A stretch of 64,000 bases of DNA from Scleromitrula shiraiana (Eukaryota > Ascomycota > Leotiomycetes > Helotiales > Sclerotiniaceae): positions 124,001 through 188,000 of the forward strand of contig JABELC010000002.1 of assembly GCA_028455995.1 (NCBI GenBank), in the 5' to 3' direction. How positions within the stretch are numbered: position 1 is the stretch's first letter; every line of letters begins with the position of its first letter. Shown here one piece after another: positions 1 through 12,567 of this stretch. Under the pieces are notes generated by a model. The model saw only the letters and a list, made by a program, of their open reading frames with translations, did not search any database and was not told the origin of the DNA. The translations under genes were made by a program, and so were the position numbers.

Positions 1-1088
1 TAAATTAATCAAATTTAAATTCAAGAATTAATTTTAAATAAATTTTAAGTAAATTTTAATTAAAATTCATATTTAAAATTATATTTAAAATAGCTTTATT
101 ATCATTAATTTTATATTATAAATAAATTTTTATTAATTAAAGATTTATTTAATTTTTTATTAAATCTATATTATTTAATTTTTTATTAGATTTATATTAT
201 CTAATTTTTTATTAGATTTATATAAATATAGCTTTAGACTATAAAGCTATAATTATTTATTTTTTATGAATTAACAATTTTATCAATTTAAAGAAAATGA
301 TTTTTTATAAAAAATTATGGAATTTGAAAATATATTTATATTATTTATTAAAATATACTAATATTAATTTAAGCATATTAATAATATAAAAGATATAAGA
401 TTAGTTTTAGTAGATTAGCTAAATTAGAAAATAATAAAGCATATTAACTATTAATATATATTAATTTTATATACAAATATAATTTTATATATAAATATAA
501 ATAAAAATATACTAATTTTATATATAAACTCTATATTAATTTAATTTTATATAATTACTCAAAAAAAACCCGAAAATCGATAATGAATCTAAATTGAATT
601 TGTATTAATAAAAAATTACTCCCTAAAAATTAATTTATAATATGATTGAAATTTTAATTATAATATGAAAATTTCTTTCTTTGAATAATATTCAAGAAAT
701 CCCTAAATAGGTGATACTGTAGGGTATCTATGCGAGTCTGTATGTCTGTATGTCTGATTGCTTGTTTGCTTGATTGTTTGCTTAAATATAAGTTCTTAAA
801 GTTCCTAAAGTTCTGTTCGACGGTTTCTCTGATATTATCGTTTATTGCCGAGTCTGTTCTATTCTTTAAGAGAATGGTTCTTTCTATCAATTGGGACTGA
901 GTAGCGGGGGGGGGGGGGGTGAATAGAATGAATAATATGTGGATATATATATATATATGGAATGAAACGAAATGAATATAACATCTTCCATTTGGAAATT
1001 ATAAGGTACTAGTATAAGGTACTAGTATAAGGTATAAGGTATAAGGTATAAGGTATAAAGTATAAGGTATAAAGTATAAAGTATAAAG
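1..1088. other. AT-rich, gene-free stretch
   Basis: The first 650 bases are almost pure A/T with no plausible coding frame, which is typical of a RIP-degraded, repeat-derived block in a filamentous ascomycete. A run of 14 G lies at 906-919. From about 1010 to 1088 there is an irregular array of TATAAGG/TATAAAG units leading straight into the fold-back element. The open frame on the minus strand at 654-890 matches nothing I recognise and looks like chance. Confidence 0.7.
149..224. repeat. 26-bp AT-rich tandem repeat, about 3 copies
   Basis: Three imperfect copies of a unit reading roughly TAATTTTTTATTAGATTTAT plus ATTAT follow each other at 149, 175 and 201. The copies differ by A/G or C/T transitions. 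Nothing suggests a function; it is part of the degraded AT-rich block. Confidence 0.6.
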
Positions 1089-1090
1089 TA

Positions 1091-2086
1091 CTCGGTTAAA
1101 TTAAAATTGAAGCACGCGCCAATTGCCGAAAACCCTCAAAATCGACGATTTTATACAAAACACCTCTTACGCCGATATAAATAAATCGATCATTTATTTA
1201 TAGAATTATTTAAGATATCAAATATAGATTATTTTTATATTAAAATATCTACTATTAAAATTTAAAGATTAAATAATGATTTTAAAATTTATAATATTTA
1301 TTTAAATATAAAGTAAAAATCATATAAAAATACTATAATTTTAAGTTGATTTAAATCAAGCAAATTACTATATTAGGAAATAATGAAGATATATATGAAT
1401 ATATAAAAAAAAAACTTTTATTTAATATAAATATTATATATTAAAATATAATATAGAAGTCTTAAAAAGTCGAAGTTTTAAAAGTATTTTTAACTTTTTA
1501 AAATCTTTAAAAATCTTAATAATTCATTCAAATCAAAATTATATTAAATAATATCTTAATATAATAATTATAAAAATATAAATTATCATATATAAAACTT
1601 TGAAATGATTTTGATGATTTTTAAAAATCGAAGTTATAGTGGTGCTTGGTGTTTTTTGATGCTTTTTGGTGCTTGTAAATACTATATATATCCTTTTTAA
1701 TTTTATTATATTATATCTTTTATATACTTTGAATATATATAATATTTATATTAAATAAAAAGCTTTTTTTTAAATATTTATATATATCTTTATTACTTTC
1801 TAATATAATAATTTACTTGATTTAAATCAACTTAAAATTATAGTATTTTTATATGATTTTTACTTTATATTTAAATAAATATTATAAATTTTAAAATCAT
1901 TATTTAATCTTTAAATTTTAATAGTAAATATTTTAATATAAAAATAATTCATATTCAATATTTTAAATAATTCTATAAATAAATAATCGATTTATTTACA
2001 TTGGCGCAAGAGGTGATTTGTACAAAATCGTCGATTTTGAAGCGATTCGCTTATTTTGCGCGTGCTTCAATTTTAATTTGACCGAG
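1091..2086. mobile_element. 996-bp fold-back element, TA target duplication, RIP-like decay
   Basis: Both ends carry the same sequence in opposite orientation. The left end starts CTCGGTTAAATTAAAATTGA and the right end, read on the other strand, starts CTCGGTCAAATTAAAATTGA. The similarity continues inward for roughly 350 bp on each side (about 1091-1450 and 1735-2086), past GCACGCGC, TCGACGATTTT, CACCTCTT and GTTGATTTAAATCAAG. A TA dinucleotide flanks each end (1089-1090 and 2087-2088), as expected for Tc1/mariner-type insertion. Many arm differences are C/T or A/G transitions, consistent with RIP. The centre (about 1450-1730) has no coding frame, so this is a non-autonomous MITE or fold-back remnant that must have been moved in trans. 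Family membership beyond the TA signature is inference. Confidence 0.8.
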
Positions 2087-2088
2087 TA

Positions 2089-2389
2089 TAAAGTATAAAA
2101 TATAAAATATAAAATATCTCCAAACGATCACTGGCATGATCCACTTTCAACTTCACATATACCATTCTCTCCCGAATTTCAATGACATCGTTAATATCAT
2201 TAATATCAAAATATATATATCAAAATATATAAATCATAGCTTGATACTATAGTTCCGAGCCTCTCCCTCATATCATTCTTTTCTTCTCTTTTCTTCTCTT
2301 TTCTTTTCACTTCCTTCCATCATGATGCTTACGTTTACGAAAGTATTTCATCTTTATTTACTAATATATTCCTTCCTAAATAATTCTTT

Positions 2390-2433
<44 letters not shown>

Positions 2434-5400
2434 TCACTACGGAGAACTACTAGTAGTAGTAGAACTAATCTTCGCTTCGCTTCTTGCATCCGAATGAATA
2501 AAATGGAATGGAATGAATCGTTTCATTTGAACTCTGGTTTATTTATTTATTTATAATGATATAATATGATATGATATATATGACTCGGACTCGGATATAA
2601 TATGTACTAGTAGTACGCGTACGTTCATTCATCATAGTCTATGGTCCCTCGAGTCTGCTTTGCTTTTAATATGTTATATCATTTATCTATCTATCTATCT
2701 ACGATTCCGAGTCTATATAAAGTGGAAACTCACAGATCTTATTTAAAGCTTCAAGTTTATCTTGGATTGTCATTGCGAACAAACGAACGAACGAACGAAT
2801 GAGGAAGAGGAAGAGGGAAAAGGGGGGGAGGATGTGCGTAATCAATCTACCTTATTTTGTCTTGTCTTGTCTTGTCTTATCTTGTCCTATCTTGTTTTAT
2901 CTTTTCACTAGCACATGGTCGATGGATGATGAAAAATCGAGGTTCCACGTGGGATCTTCTGGTTTCAAGTTTCCGTTTTTTTTTCTTTTATGTTGTTTAT
3001 TGTTTATTGTTGATAGTGTAGTGGATGGGTGGTTGATGGATGGATAGGTAAGTGGATGGATGGATGATGCGTGGGTGCGTGGATGCGTGGATGCTTGACA
3101 GGAGGTTTCGAAAACCTTGTGTTTATCATTTCATTTGGTGACATGACGGTGATGATGATGACGATGACAATGTGTTGAGTTTATCTCTTTTTTGTTGCAT
3201 TTATATTGATTTTTCTTCCTTTCCCCCCCCCCCCATCTCATATCATATCATATCACCAGTCTTTCTTTTTTTCCTTTTCTACTTTTTTTGTACATTTTTT
3301 AGTCTTTTTTCGTTGCTTGATTGGATTGATTTGATTTGATTTGGTTTGATGTATGGGGATATTCATCATATCATATCGCGTCACGTATAGGCCAAGTACC
3401 AAGTTGCGTGGTGTATGTATGTATGTATGTATGTATGATATGATGGGAAATGTATACCATAAATTTGCCTCTTTACTTGACTTGACTTGACTAGACTTGA
3501 TGATATGTGATATGATGTATGTGGATATACGTGGATCAACTCGTCATTCTCTTTTCTATCTATCTATCTATCTATCTACCTATCTATCTCTCTATCTCTC
3601 TATCTATCTATCTATCTATCTCTCTATCTTACCATCATAATAATAGTAGTAAGTGCTTACATACATACATACTTACCAACCTACCTCCCTCAAACCATTC
3701 GCAAGATCAGGCAAGGTAAGCTGATGTGTACAGGACGCGTATATCAACCAACATTAATAATGCCTGCATGCACGCGTGACGTGCAAACAAACCTGCGGAC
3801 GGACCGATAGATAGTTACGAGTATTCAGACAGACTAGTTACTCAGCGAGCTCATTTGTATCATGCATGGATAGATGATGTTCTATTCAGTACATTAGGGT
3901 CCGGGCGGTCCATGTATTTGTGCGCGTTGGTTTGCTATCGATAGATATAACGGGGGAGACAGAGAGAGAAGTTCAAATTCAAGTGGATATTTCTCTTCCC
4001 TTGTTATCTTCCCTTCTTTTCTCGTCTTTGCAATTGGTGGTTGATTCACGGTTCATTCATTAATCTATCTATCTATCAATCTTTCCATCGTCCCATCCAT
4101 CCATCCCCTTAACATTCTTCATATCCCAATACCGTAGTTACATCTAATCATTTTTATACTTTCACCTGTAATATGCATATGTAATATCCGCATCTCTCTC
4201 TCTCTCTCTCTCTCTCCCCCCCCCCCCTCTCTCTCTCTATCGCTAATCCATCTCAATCTAATCAAACATAATACCGTTTATATCAATACATCAATACTTT
4301 CTCCTCTCTTCCTCCCCTCTATCTCTATCCTAGTCTCTACAATATCTCACCCCATTACGCAATAAACTTATTCACTTATTCACTTATTCACTTATTCACT
4401 TATTCACTTATTCACTTATTCACTTATTCACTTATTCACTAATCCACTCAATCAAACACTGGCACCCTCGATCACAGTTACTTTCACTACTAGTCATTAC
4501 TAACATACTATTCTTCTTAATAATACCTACTAGTAACTCGTGACTCAACACATATTACTAGGTGATTTACAAGCGAGGTATTTAAGATCTAATTTTCTTC
4601 AAGTTACTACTAGTAGTAGTAATTGCCTGGATCTTCAGCCTTCTATTATAACAGAGACCTAGACTTGGTATATCATGATGTTGTATAATAGTACTAGTAT
4701 TGGATTATCATAAAAGATACATTTGGATTGTTGATAGTTCGTGATTAAGTTGATGTTTCTTTACAGAATTTACCGCGACAGACTCGGAATAGAATACTAT
4801 GGCATGCGAAATTGGACGATGACGGCGAGAGGTTATGAAAAAACCTGAAGGCTTTTTAGGTTCGACGATTTGCTCTTGCATGATATGTGTTGAGTATGTG
4901 CCAGTGTATGGAGAAGCTTAATAGCAATGGTCAATCTAGTGTATATCATTAAGTTAAAATTCTAGAAAATCTATTTTTGGTTTTTGATCTTTCGGCCTCG
5001 GTACCATGCTGCTGGGTTCAATGATAGGTGAGAAAAGATCGGCTTCTACCCGTTCATTCTATTGTAATTTCCCATTCCCATTCCACCACACCTCCTTTCC
5101 AGAACCCTTCAACCTATATTCCTCACGCTGCTCACTATTCATTTTCTTCTAGAACCGGATTTCGATTTAACACTGGTTTCGTACTAGTAGAGACCAAATG
5201 GTGAAAACAATAGTTTTGCGCTGCTTGTTTGTTGCATATGATATATATCACCTTTCTACACGTTACATGGACAGTTCCGGATCTCCCAGTTCCGGAAACT
5301 TTCCTGCAAGTTCAGCAAATTTTTCCCGCAATGTACAACCATACATATGGGAATGAGGTATGTAAGCAGGGTAAGCTTGAGCTACATTACATTGCATATT

Positions 5401-6156
5401 ATAGAGATCATACCTACAATTGCTGCTAACCTTTTGATCCTTTATTATACATAGCTAATAGTATCATGATTTTAACTTGTTGATATCAACCGCTTGGGAT
5501 TCAAGAATAAAAGTAGAACATAGCAAAACTTCGATTTATAATCAAACAGCACAATAATCAAACAGCACAAATTTGATGTCAAAGATGAAACGTCGTGTTT
5601 CCTCGCATACACATATTACAAGGCATAATGATATGATGCGGTTACATAGCGTGCTACCAGAAGAAACTGTCGGTAAAACCTAACGTGGTAACCCGATTTG
5701 CCATTTCGCGCGGAGGTACAGCCCTGCAAGACTACAGTGAAAACTTCTAACAAATGAGGGCAAGTCTTAGGCTGATTTTATTACTAATTTTATGATGATG
5801 CTGACGTAAGAATGCTGTGATACGGCACCAAAGGCATACAGCCGGTAAAGTAGTTGACCGCCAAGGGCCAGTTACCAAAGGGAAGGTAAATTTGGACAGT
5901 TCCATGGTTGATCTTTATAAGAAATCATAATAATAGTAACCCCTTCTCTTTCGCCGCTCGAGAATAGGTGCTGCTTTCTTCTCATTCAACAAGCTAGTAC
6001 ACCGGTTATAAACCAGATCTACTGCCTCGAAAAGCATATGAACACATACAACACCCTGTACTGATACCCTAATATAGGTAGTTCTTTGATCTACACACCA
6101 TTTACACCTTCCTAACAAATCGATAGATAGCACGAAGACTTCGAGTTGTCGACAAC
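2089..6156. other. Microsatellite-rich intergenic region
   Basis: About 4 kb without a supportable gene. It holds a TTTC array (about 2385-2434), poly-C (about 3225-3234), TGTA and CTAT arrays (about 3418-3436 and 3557-3630), a CT/poly-C tract (about 4193-4238) and an 8-bp TTATTCAC array (about 4379-4440). GACTCGGA or its complement occurs at 2582, 2588, 2706 and 4781. A TATATAAAG box near 2714 followed by a CAAACGAACGAACG stretch could be a promoter, but no coding frame follows. The small frames at 2799-3047 and 3519-3719 are translated microsatellites. Confidence 0.6.
4379..4440. repeat. 8-bp minisatellite TTATTCAC, about 8 copies
   Basis: A near-perfect head-to-tail array of TTATTCAC units in the gene-free left region. 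No associated gene is seen. It is the cleanest tandem array in the first 10 kb. Confidence 0.85.
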
Positions 6157-6440
6157 ATGGCAGATCTACGTTCCGCTCAAGACGTTATCGCAGCCTTAAG
6201 CTCTCTTTGTCGTTAGATGATGGAAGTCCTATGAGACACCATATTCTGGGGAAAGACTTGTGGAATCACGAGAAGCCGCAAGTGGTGGTGCAGAAGAAGG
6301 AGTGGCAGCAAGCTCAAAGCTTGGGTGCGTGGACACTGGTGGGATGTACGGTCGCCCCGGCATTTACCATGGAAAACTTCGAGATGGCCAAGGAAGGGTG
6401 GAGCCCGAAAGCAGCAGGTGATGCAACCCTGAAGAATTGA
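6157..6440 (+). pseudogene. Cupin_5 (DUF985, YML079W-like) pseudogene, internally deleted
   Basis: A start codon at 6157 opens a frame reading MADLRSAQDVIAALSSLCR and then stops. That resembles the first residues of Cupin_5 proteins (a SAQDVI-x-AL helix before the missing PHPEGG motif). In another frame, about 6207-6440 encodes the family's C-terminal half: HHILGKDL, then KPQVVVQKKEWQQAQSLG, then WTLVGCTVAPAF, FEMA and GW-P, ending at a natural-looking stop. The middle of the fold (PHPEGGYYR, the substrate-facing strands and the HWH-type region, roughly 80-90 codons) is absent and the two parts are out of frame. The protein would be about 200 residues in yeast; here some 95 remain. Family members are small beta-barrel cupins of uncertain function. 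I infer a deletion plus frameshift; the C-terminal match is strong, the N-terminal one moderate. Confidence 0.72.
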
Positions 6441-9400
6441 TCTGTTGACGACTGGCTGGCTGTCTATGTTTACTTGGCACACACACCTCTGTGGTGTTGT
6501 GCAGCTGCCAATAGAAATCAATAAATAATGAATGCAACCTCGAAATGATTTATGCTTTTGGACTCTCAAGTGGTGTCAATTCCCTTTTGGGGGAAAACAA
6601 AGTTACATGTTGGTCTTCCAGGAGCCGCCGTCCTCACTCCATTTCCTCACATGCACATTTGTTCTCGACGAACACCTCGACCCTAACTATAACCTGGACA
6701 ACCTCATGAGTGACCTCCCATTTCCATGAATATGGCAGCCTTTATCGGTATTTCATGGTACATTGGCATTGAAATTGATTTTTTCCTGTTTGTTCTATTT
6801 AGCAAATGGGGAAGACTTTAATCCTGGTCGTGTGCACTCTGCTCCTGGGGCATTGTATTGCAATTAATGTTCATTATTCTCACAGATTTTTGAGTATGGA
6901 AAATCTTACAGGATCCATTACTACGATATACTTAACCTATGGTAGATCTTATATCCACGTCTGCATTTAATAGCACTACTCCACAAGTTACTACGCATTA
7001 TCTAGAATATCTTACTATTTAACTCCGTTGTTTCCTCGGTGCCAAATATTATAATTGGGACTTTTGCAGTAAGTCAATCACCAAATCACTAGGGGACCAG
7101 ATTATGGCAACACCTAACACAAACCCGAATACAGCAAGCGACAACTAAAAGCCCATATATTCAAAGTTTCAACTTATCATAGTATTGGATTCAGCTCACC
7201 GTATTCTTCGTCTGAGAAATAATGCTGAGCATTTTATACATCTGCGAAGCGCGCAAGTACTTGAGTACTAAATTATTCCTTCACAAATGAAGATCTGCGA
7301 GGAGATCAAAGAACTAATCCGTAAAGGTATGATTTTGAAGTCACTAGCTTTCATCTACAGACTGCATTGCAGCCGGGGGCGGTGTTTATGAAATATTATT
7401 TTATTATTTAAAAGGAAAAAACCTTTTCTATCATCTGGTCAAAAGATCAACACCATATAACGAAGTGTTGTAATTAAACTAACCCTCACATCGTCGTAGT
7501 AGTATGTTTTACTTATCCATCATTGTCAACAAAGAATACTTATCATCAAACTCCATACCTAGATTCAAAGATCGATCCAGAAACATTCCGAGTAAATAGT
7601 GGACAAGAGGATAACTAATTTACCCTGAGGTCGTTTTTCAACTCGGTTGCAGCTGCGTCTAATCCTTTGATATTAGTGTACTCGGAAAAGAATTTATAGA
7701 CGATGCGAGAGTTTGAGTTCTAGCGTTTGAGAATTCGAATGTGACGAATAATGGAGTGGATATTCTATTCCTTCGGGCAAAACGCAAACTCCAATGTTAT
7801 GTATTTAAATCAGAAAAGCTGGTTTAGTGTTAGTTCTTTGGAATATTAAAGATTTCAATTTCCATAAATCGAAACGTATCTGAGCGAGCGTTTTGGATTT
7901 TGTGATGGTTGTAGGTATTCTTGATGTGTATGAGATTTTATTCTTTACAGATTTAAGATTGAGCTTTGTGAGTGGGGAGATTGCGTTGGATGATTGTGAG
8001 TTACTGTTGTTATTGCCGTTGTTAACTTCCCCATACTGGAAGGCTGGTAGTTATGTATAATGATAATGCGTTGATATTGGAAATGATAAGGGAAATGATA
8101 AATTTGTTGAATTAGAAAGTGTATTTTATTTTTTCTGACGCCAGGATGAAAAAACTCTGATAACAGTAAACTCCATGTTGGATGAATTACAACCGACACC
8201 TTTATAAAACGGGTCATCGGCGTCAATGATTTTCTTGATGAACGGAATATATACAGAAGCGAGAGATACTTTATATAGGAAGACTTCGGATTCAGAATAC
8301 CACTACTAGTAGCAAGCGATTTTGGCATATATTCACTTTGAATTCCATCAATTTCAACTCTCTATCATATACCATCTTTATGATAGTATTCACTTCGTTC
8401 GTTCTCTCGCTCAGCAACATCTCCACCCTATCTAAAATTGTCTACTGCATCTCCATTTGAAAACTTCCAGATGATTATAAATACATACGTCGATAAAAAA
8501 ATTAGTAAGAACCAAACTCATCATAGAATTAATCCAAAATTAAACCTCAAGTCGTCAATCTCGCAATACTTCAGTATCTTTCTGTTGTGATGCGAATTGG
8601 AAATTTGCTGCATCTACGGAATCAAACATAACTAAAATAAACCGTCAGTAAATATAACAGAAACAAACCAAATGAATTTTAATGATAATCGATAATTCCT
8701 GCTTCAAGTTGGCAGCAACTATTCATCGCTATCATTACCTACTACTTACTAAATGCCGAAAACAAATAAGATAATAACCCTGAATTTTCAAGTATATACT
8801 TCGCTTCGCTTACAAATGTTTCCGCTTCACCCCACTAAAGGTGTAACGAGTGAATGAGTGAATGAACCATTTTTAGATCAATGAAAAAATAATTAAAATG
8901 TTTGAATATATATTGAGAAGTTATACAAGTGCATATTGATTGAGATTGAAAGATGGAGATCTTCAATTACTCGAATAGAACTTAGATAATCAAGTATAAC
9001 ATCGAAGAAAATATATAGATCAATATACCCCTTTCGCTTCCTTCCACTAGCCTGATTGTATTTACGAACATGCCACTCCGAGTCCATTCTTCCTTTTCTA
9101 AATCAGCAAACTTGAAATCGACAATTTCTCATTCTTAACATCACAAGATAAAAGTCGTCAATTATTCAGAACTAAACTAAATTACGAACCCAAATGCAAT
9201 TCACATATCGACACAACCCCACATTACCCCCCTTCCCTTTCGTCATGAGTTTCTGGATACAGTTATATATAAGATCAAATTCACCACGATTTGTCACATA
9301 CGACCATAGATCAAGGAGAATTGGGCATCCCGTCCGCTCTGCCATACACAAGCCTTGAATCGGTGAATTAGTAGTTGGGTGGGTGACCACCAGCGAATCC

Positions 9401-9763
9401 TCACTGTTGTATGTCCATTTTCTTTTTCTTTTTTTGTCTGTTTTTCTTTTGGCTCTATTGATACTACCATTTCCAGTTTTCTTTTTTTATCTCGATGGGA
9501 TGTATGCGTCGGGAGAGAGAAATCTGGTGGTAGGGGTTGAAGAGTTAAAGGGTTGTAGCGACTAGCTGGTTGGAGGTGAGGTGTTTTTTATTGATATTGT
9601 TCAATTCTACTTGATTCGTCGTGTAGGCATCAGTGAGGATATAAGAAAATCAAACAAAGCAGGAATCTAGTACGATTAAAACACAAGAGGACAGAAATAT
9701 CCATCAAATCTACCTACCACTGTATATAAACACCCACACCAATTCCCACCTCTCACCCATCCT
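6441..9763. other. Gene-free stretch
   Basis: No frame here resembles a known protein and none carries a convincing start and intron pattern. The longest (minus strand, 7945-8328) is low in complexity and ends in a His/Ser/Thr-rich tail. A TCCGAGTC copy lies at 9077-9084. Base composition is intermediate, not as AT-rich as the left end. Confidence 0.55.
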
Positions 9764-10921
9764 TTAACTCCCGGGCTCCTGCACCACAACCCAAGGAATA
9801 AAGCAGCTTTTGCTCCCCTCTCTAACGGTCGACAAAAACGGGGTCGAAACATCAACAACCTTGATATCCTGCTCCCTCCAAAACTCACTGTTTTCGTGAT
9901 TGCACCAATCGGTAACCGTCTCATTGGATTCAATCAGAATGTTGGTGAAAGTTACCGGACCAGAGGCCCAGCCTGGATCGCTAGAGTTGGAGAAGCCGAT
10001 GTGTTCGATCATTAAGAGGACCTGAGGGGGTGATTAGATTTTCTGTGTGAGGAGATGAAGATGGAGGAAAGGAATGCTTTACTTCTGTCATGTCTGGGAC
10101 TTCGGGATCTAGATTGGGAGTCAAGAGAATCACTTAATTAGTGCATCAAAAACAAGAACGATATATTTGGAAATTGAAAGAGAGCTTACCAAAAGTAGAC
10201 CCATTGAAAGTATAGTTTCCTCCATATGGAACTTCTCCTTTTTCCGTGCCTATCTTCCCGGGCATCACGGACCATGTATCGAGCCATTCATTTGAACTTT
10301 CGTCAAGTGCCCATGTACTCGTTATCTTATCTCCTGGATATACTGTTTGTCTCATTAGCCGGCATTCTCAGGATCCTGTTCAAATCCCGGCCCCTATCTC
10401 TTCTCTCTAGTTCATCGATCAGCCACCAAAAATCCTATCAACCACCCCCCACCTTAGCCCAGCCCAACCAAAAGGAAAAAAGCCCGCGAAAACATACCCT
10501 CTGGCTGTACCTCCTCGAAATAAACCTCCGTATAACTAGGTTTCGTAGCCCCATGATAGAAACTTGGAATATGATGCCAATGACCAACTTGCTTTCCACT
10601 ATTCCCCACCACGTTCTGAAGAACACATGATTGAGAGAGGGGTTGAAGTCCCGCCCATGTAGCTTGGATTCTCCAGTCTGGAGATGTTCCTTGGAGGGCT
10701 GTTGGGGGCGAGGGGACTTCTAGTGTAGATGAGAACTTCGTGAGTGTTAGTAGAGGAAAAGGGGAGAAGGGGAGAAGAGAGAAAGGGGTGGAATGACATA
10801 CGCGAGTTATTTTCCCGGTTGTGAAGATAAATATTGCGCCTGATTTGACGGGATTGACGAGAGATATGATGGCAAGGAGAAAGGGGGAGGGGACAATGAC
10901 GGAAGCAAGATTCATCATCAT
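9764..10921 (-). CDS. Predicted small secreted protein, unknown family (5 exons)
   Basis: I assemble five exons on the minus strand: 10921-10802, 10735-10498, 10342-10190, 10108-10083 and 10021-9764. All introns begin GT, end AG and carry CTAAC or CTAAT branch sites, and phases agree, giving 264 residues. The start at 10921 (MMMNLASV) is chosen because it opens a hydrophobic signal peptide; an upstream ATG at 11017 would put 32 extra residues in front. The mature part has the motifs WAGLQPLSQSCVLQNVVGN, VYPGDKITSTWALD, W-DTWSV-PG and ASGPVTFTNI, several N-glycosylation sequons (NYT, NGS, NSS, NET) and few cysteines. The alternating polar/hydrophobic pattern and the VTFTN strand weakly recall the beta-sandwich of G1 (eqolisin) peptidases, but I cannot place catalytic residues, so no enzymatic role is claimed. 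It is probably extracellular. Confidence 0.72.
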
Positions 10922-12312
10922 TGGCAAACGATCAAGGGAAAACGAAGAGCAAGAGGAAGAGAAAATGGAGCAGCAGGAGGGGAAGTAAAACCAAAGCTCA
11001 CCATACAACTCAATCAACTACTTATCAATCTACACTTCGGTTAATAAGTCTTGACAGATCTACCAGCCCAGCGGGATACACAGAACTAGATATATAATAC
11101 ATACTGCCTCGAAAACCACATCGGGAAACAGATGGCGCCACACTTCGTTTTTGTGTACCGAACCAGTCAGATTTACCCCCAATACACGTGAGGCTTGTTT
11201 CAAGAAACGACCAACGAATTACACATCATGCGGCTGAAGAAAATGCAAAATCTGAGCCGTGATGTGTGCTAGAGAATGCAAATGTAGAAAACTTAAGCCA
11301 TGCCAATATCGATTTCATGCGATAATTTTTGCTGGAATATTTAGGAAGCTGAGATGTGATGTATGTAAACAACGATATATGTGGCGGCGGTACGAAATGC
11401 CGCACTGGGTGGTGTATTGCTTCTGGAACATGTGGAGGCAGCCCTAGGTATCACGGAAATAAGATTGAATCCTTCCAGCCATGTAATGCGGAGTTCCCAA
11501 ATGAAGGGGTGGAAATTTTTAGACCGTAATCCAGCCCATTGCTGGGCACCGAGAAAGAGTTACCGGTTCATGTTAACAGGCGGTGTAAAGAAAGTAACCT
11601 TAACATGATTTGTTATTAAGAATTATTCGTTCGAATATATGGAAGTTGAGCCACGAATCTCTCTTGGTAAGATATCCCCAAGTTGAGTTTAGTAAATCCG
11701 TGGATGCTGTTGGGAAGCCCTCACGACTAAATAATCTACTGAGTCATATCAAGAAATCATTGCTTGGATAATACTACCGTATCATTCTTTGACTCCTAAA
11801 AGCGATTTGGGCACTTAGACTAAAGATGGTGCTTAGATTTGTCCCGATGGTACCATTCTAGTACGTTCACTAGCTTCATCTTCAATCAACAACTAGTCAT
11901 ACCAATTGAACTATTATATGAAACGATTGAGGCATCATTTCTTGCACATATTATCACCGAAGAAAAGGTCAAATGAGACGTATTCGTAACCTCACCAGAA
12001 GAAGTCTCTCATGAATCTTCGGATCGAGAGTCAGGCTTCAATTTATTGCATAGCTAATTGAATTACAAGGGAGTGACAAGAAGTTTGAAACATGTGGCAT
12101 TAGAGAAACAGAACTATCTTAAGAAAGGAGAAATCCTGTCGATCGGATTTCGGCTTCATACATTGCTGAGGAAAATATATCGAAGTTGACTGATGGTAAA
12201 CGATAACAAGGACAAGGACTAAGAACTAGAACAAATGCATGCGATAATTTATCTAGTATCTCGATAAAGCTCAAGAGGTGTACAAGCCAACAAATGAAAA
12301 TCCTCTAGATGG

Positions 12313-12567
12313 TCATCGCTGTACAGTGTAACCCAAAAGGTCGAATTCATCATCAACAAACTGTAGGTTGAAGTGAGATTCGGTAGAGCCCACCACAGAC
12401 ATCAAGACTACTTGAATTTCATACGATGCATGCATCGACGAATACAAATCATGCGGTTTCCCATCATTAACTTGTATGACTATATCTGGTTGCATAAAAT
12501 CATGAATTTCGTGGGCCAAAAACCTACTCATTGAGGGAGCTTCTTGAAGATCTATTTCTCGAGGCAT
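12313..12567 (-). CDS. Uncertain small ORF, orphan
   Basis: An 84-residue minus-strand frame starting MPREIDLQEAPSMSRFLAHE and ending in an acidic/hydrophobic tail (FVDDEFDLLGY). Composition is balanced and protein-like rather than microsatellite-derived, but I recognise no family. It could be the last exon of a longer minus-strand gene, since another frame (12981-13211) lies upstream on the same strand. No introns linking them were found. Treat it as a candidate only. Confidence 0.2.
   Translation of the reverse strand: MPREIDLQEAPSMSRFLAHEIHDFMQPDIVIQVNDGKPHDLYSSMHASYEIQVVLMSVVGSTESHFNLQFVDDEFDLLGYTVQR

Noticed and set aside
2799..3047. 82-codon plus-strand frame
   Set aside because: The peptide is a translation of CTTGT/TTTAT repeats (LSCLVLSCP) with no conserved motif.
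7945..8328. 127-codon minus-strand frame
   Set aside because: No conserved motif, low-complexity His/Ser/Thr tail and no intron pattern.
10370..10400. tRNA B-box-like GTTCAAATCCC
   Set aside because: The flanking bases cannot pair into a T-stem, no A-box or acceptor stem is found, and it falls inside an intron of the secreted-protein gene.
11381..11608. Frame with AAVRNAALGGVLLLEHVEAALG, considered as a Tim17/22-like fragment
   Set aside because: The match is limited to a few small residues; the surrounding sequence does not fit and no introns or other motifs support it.
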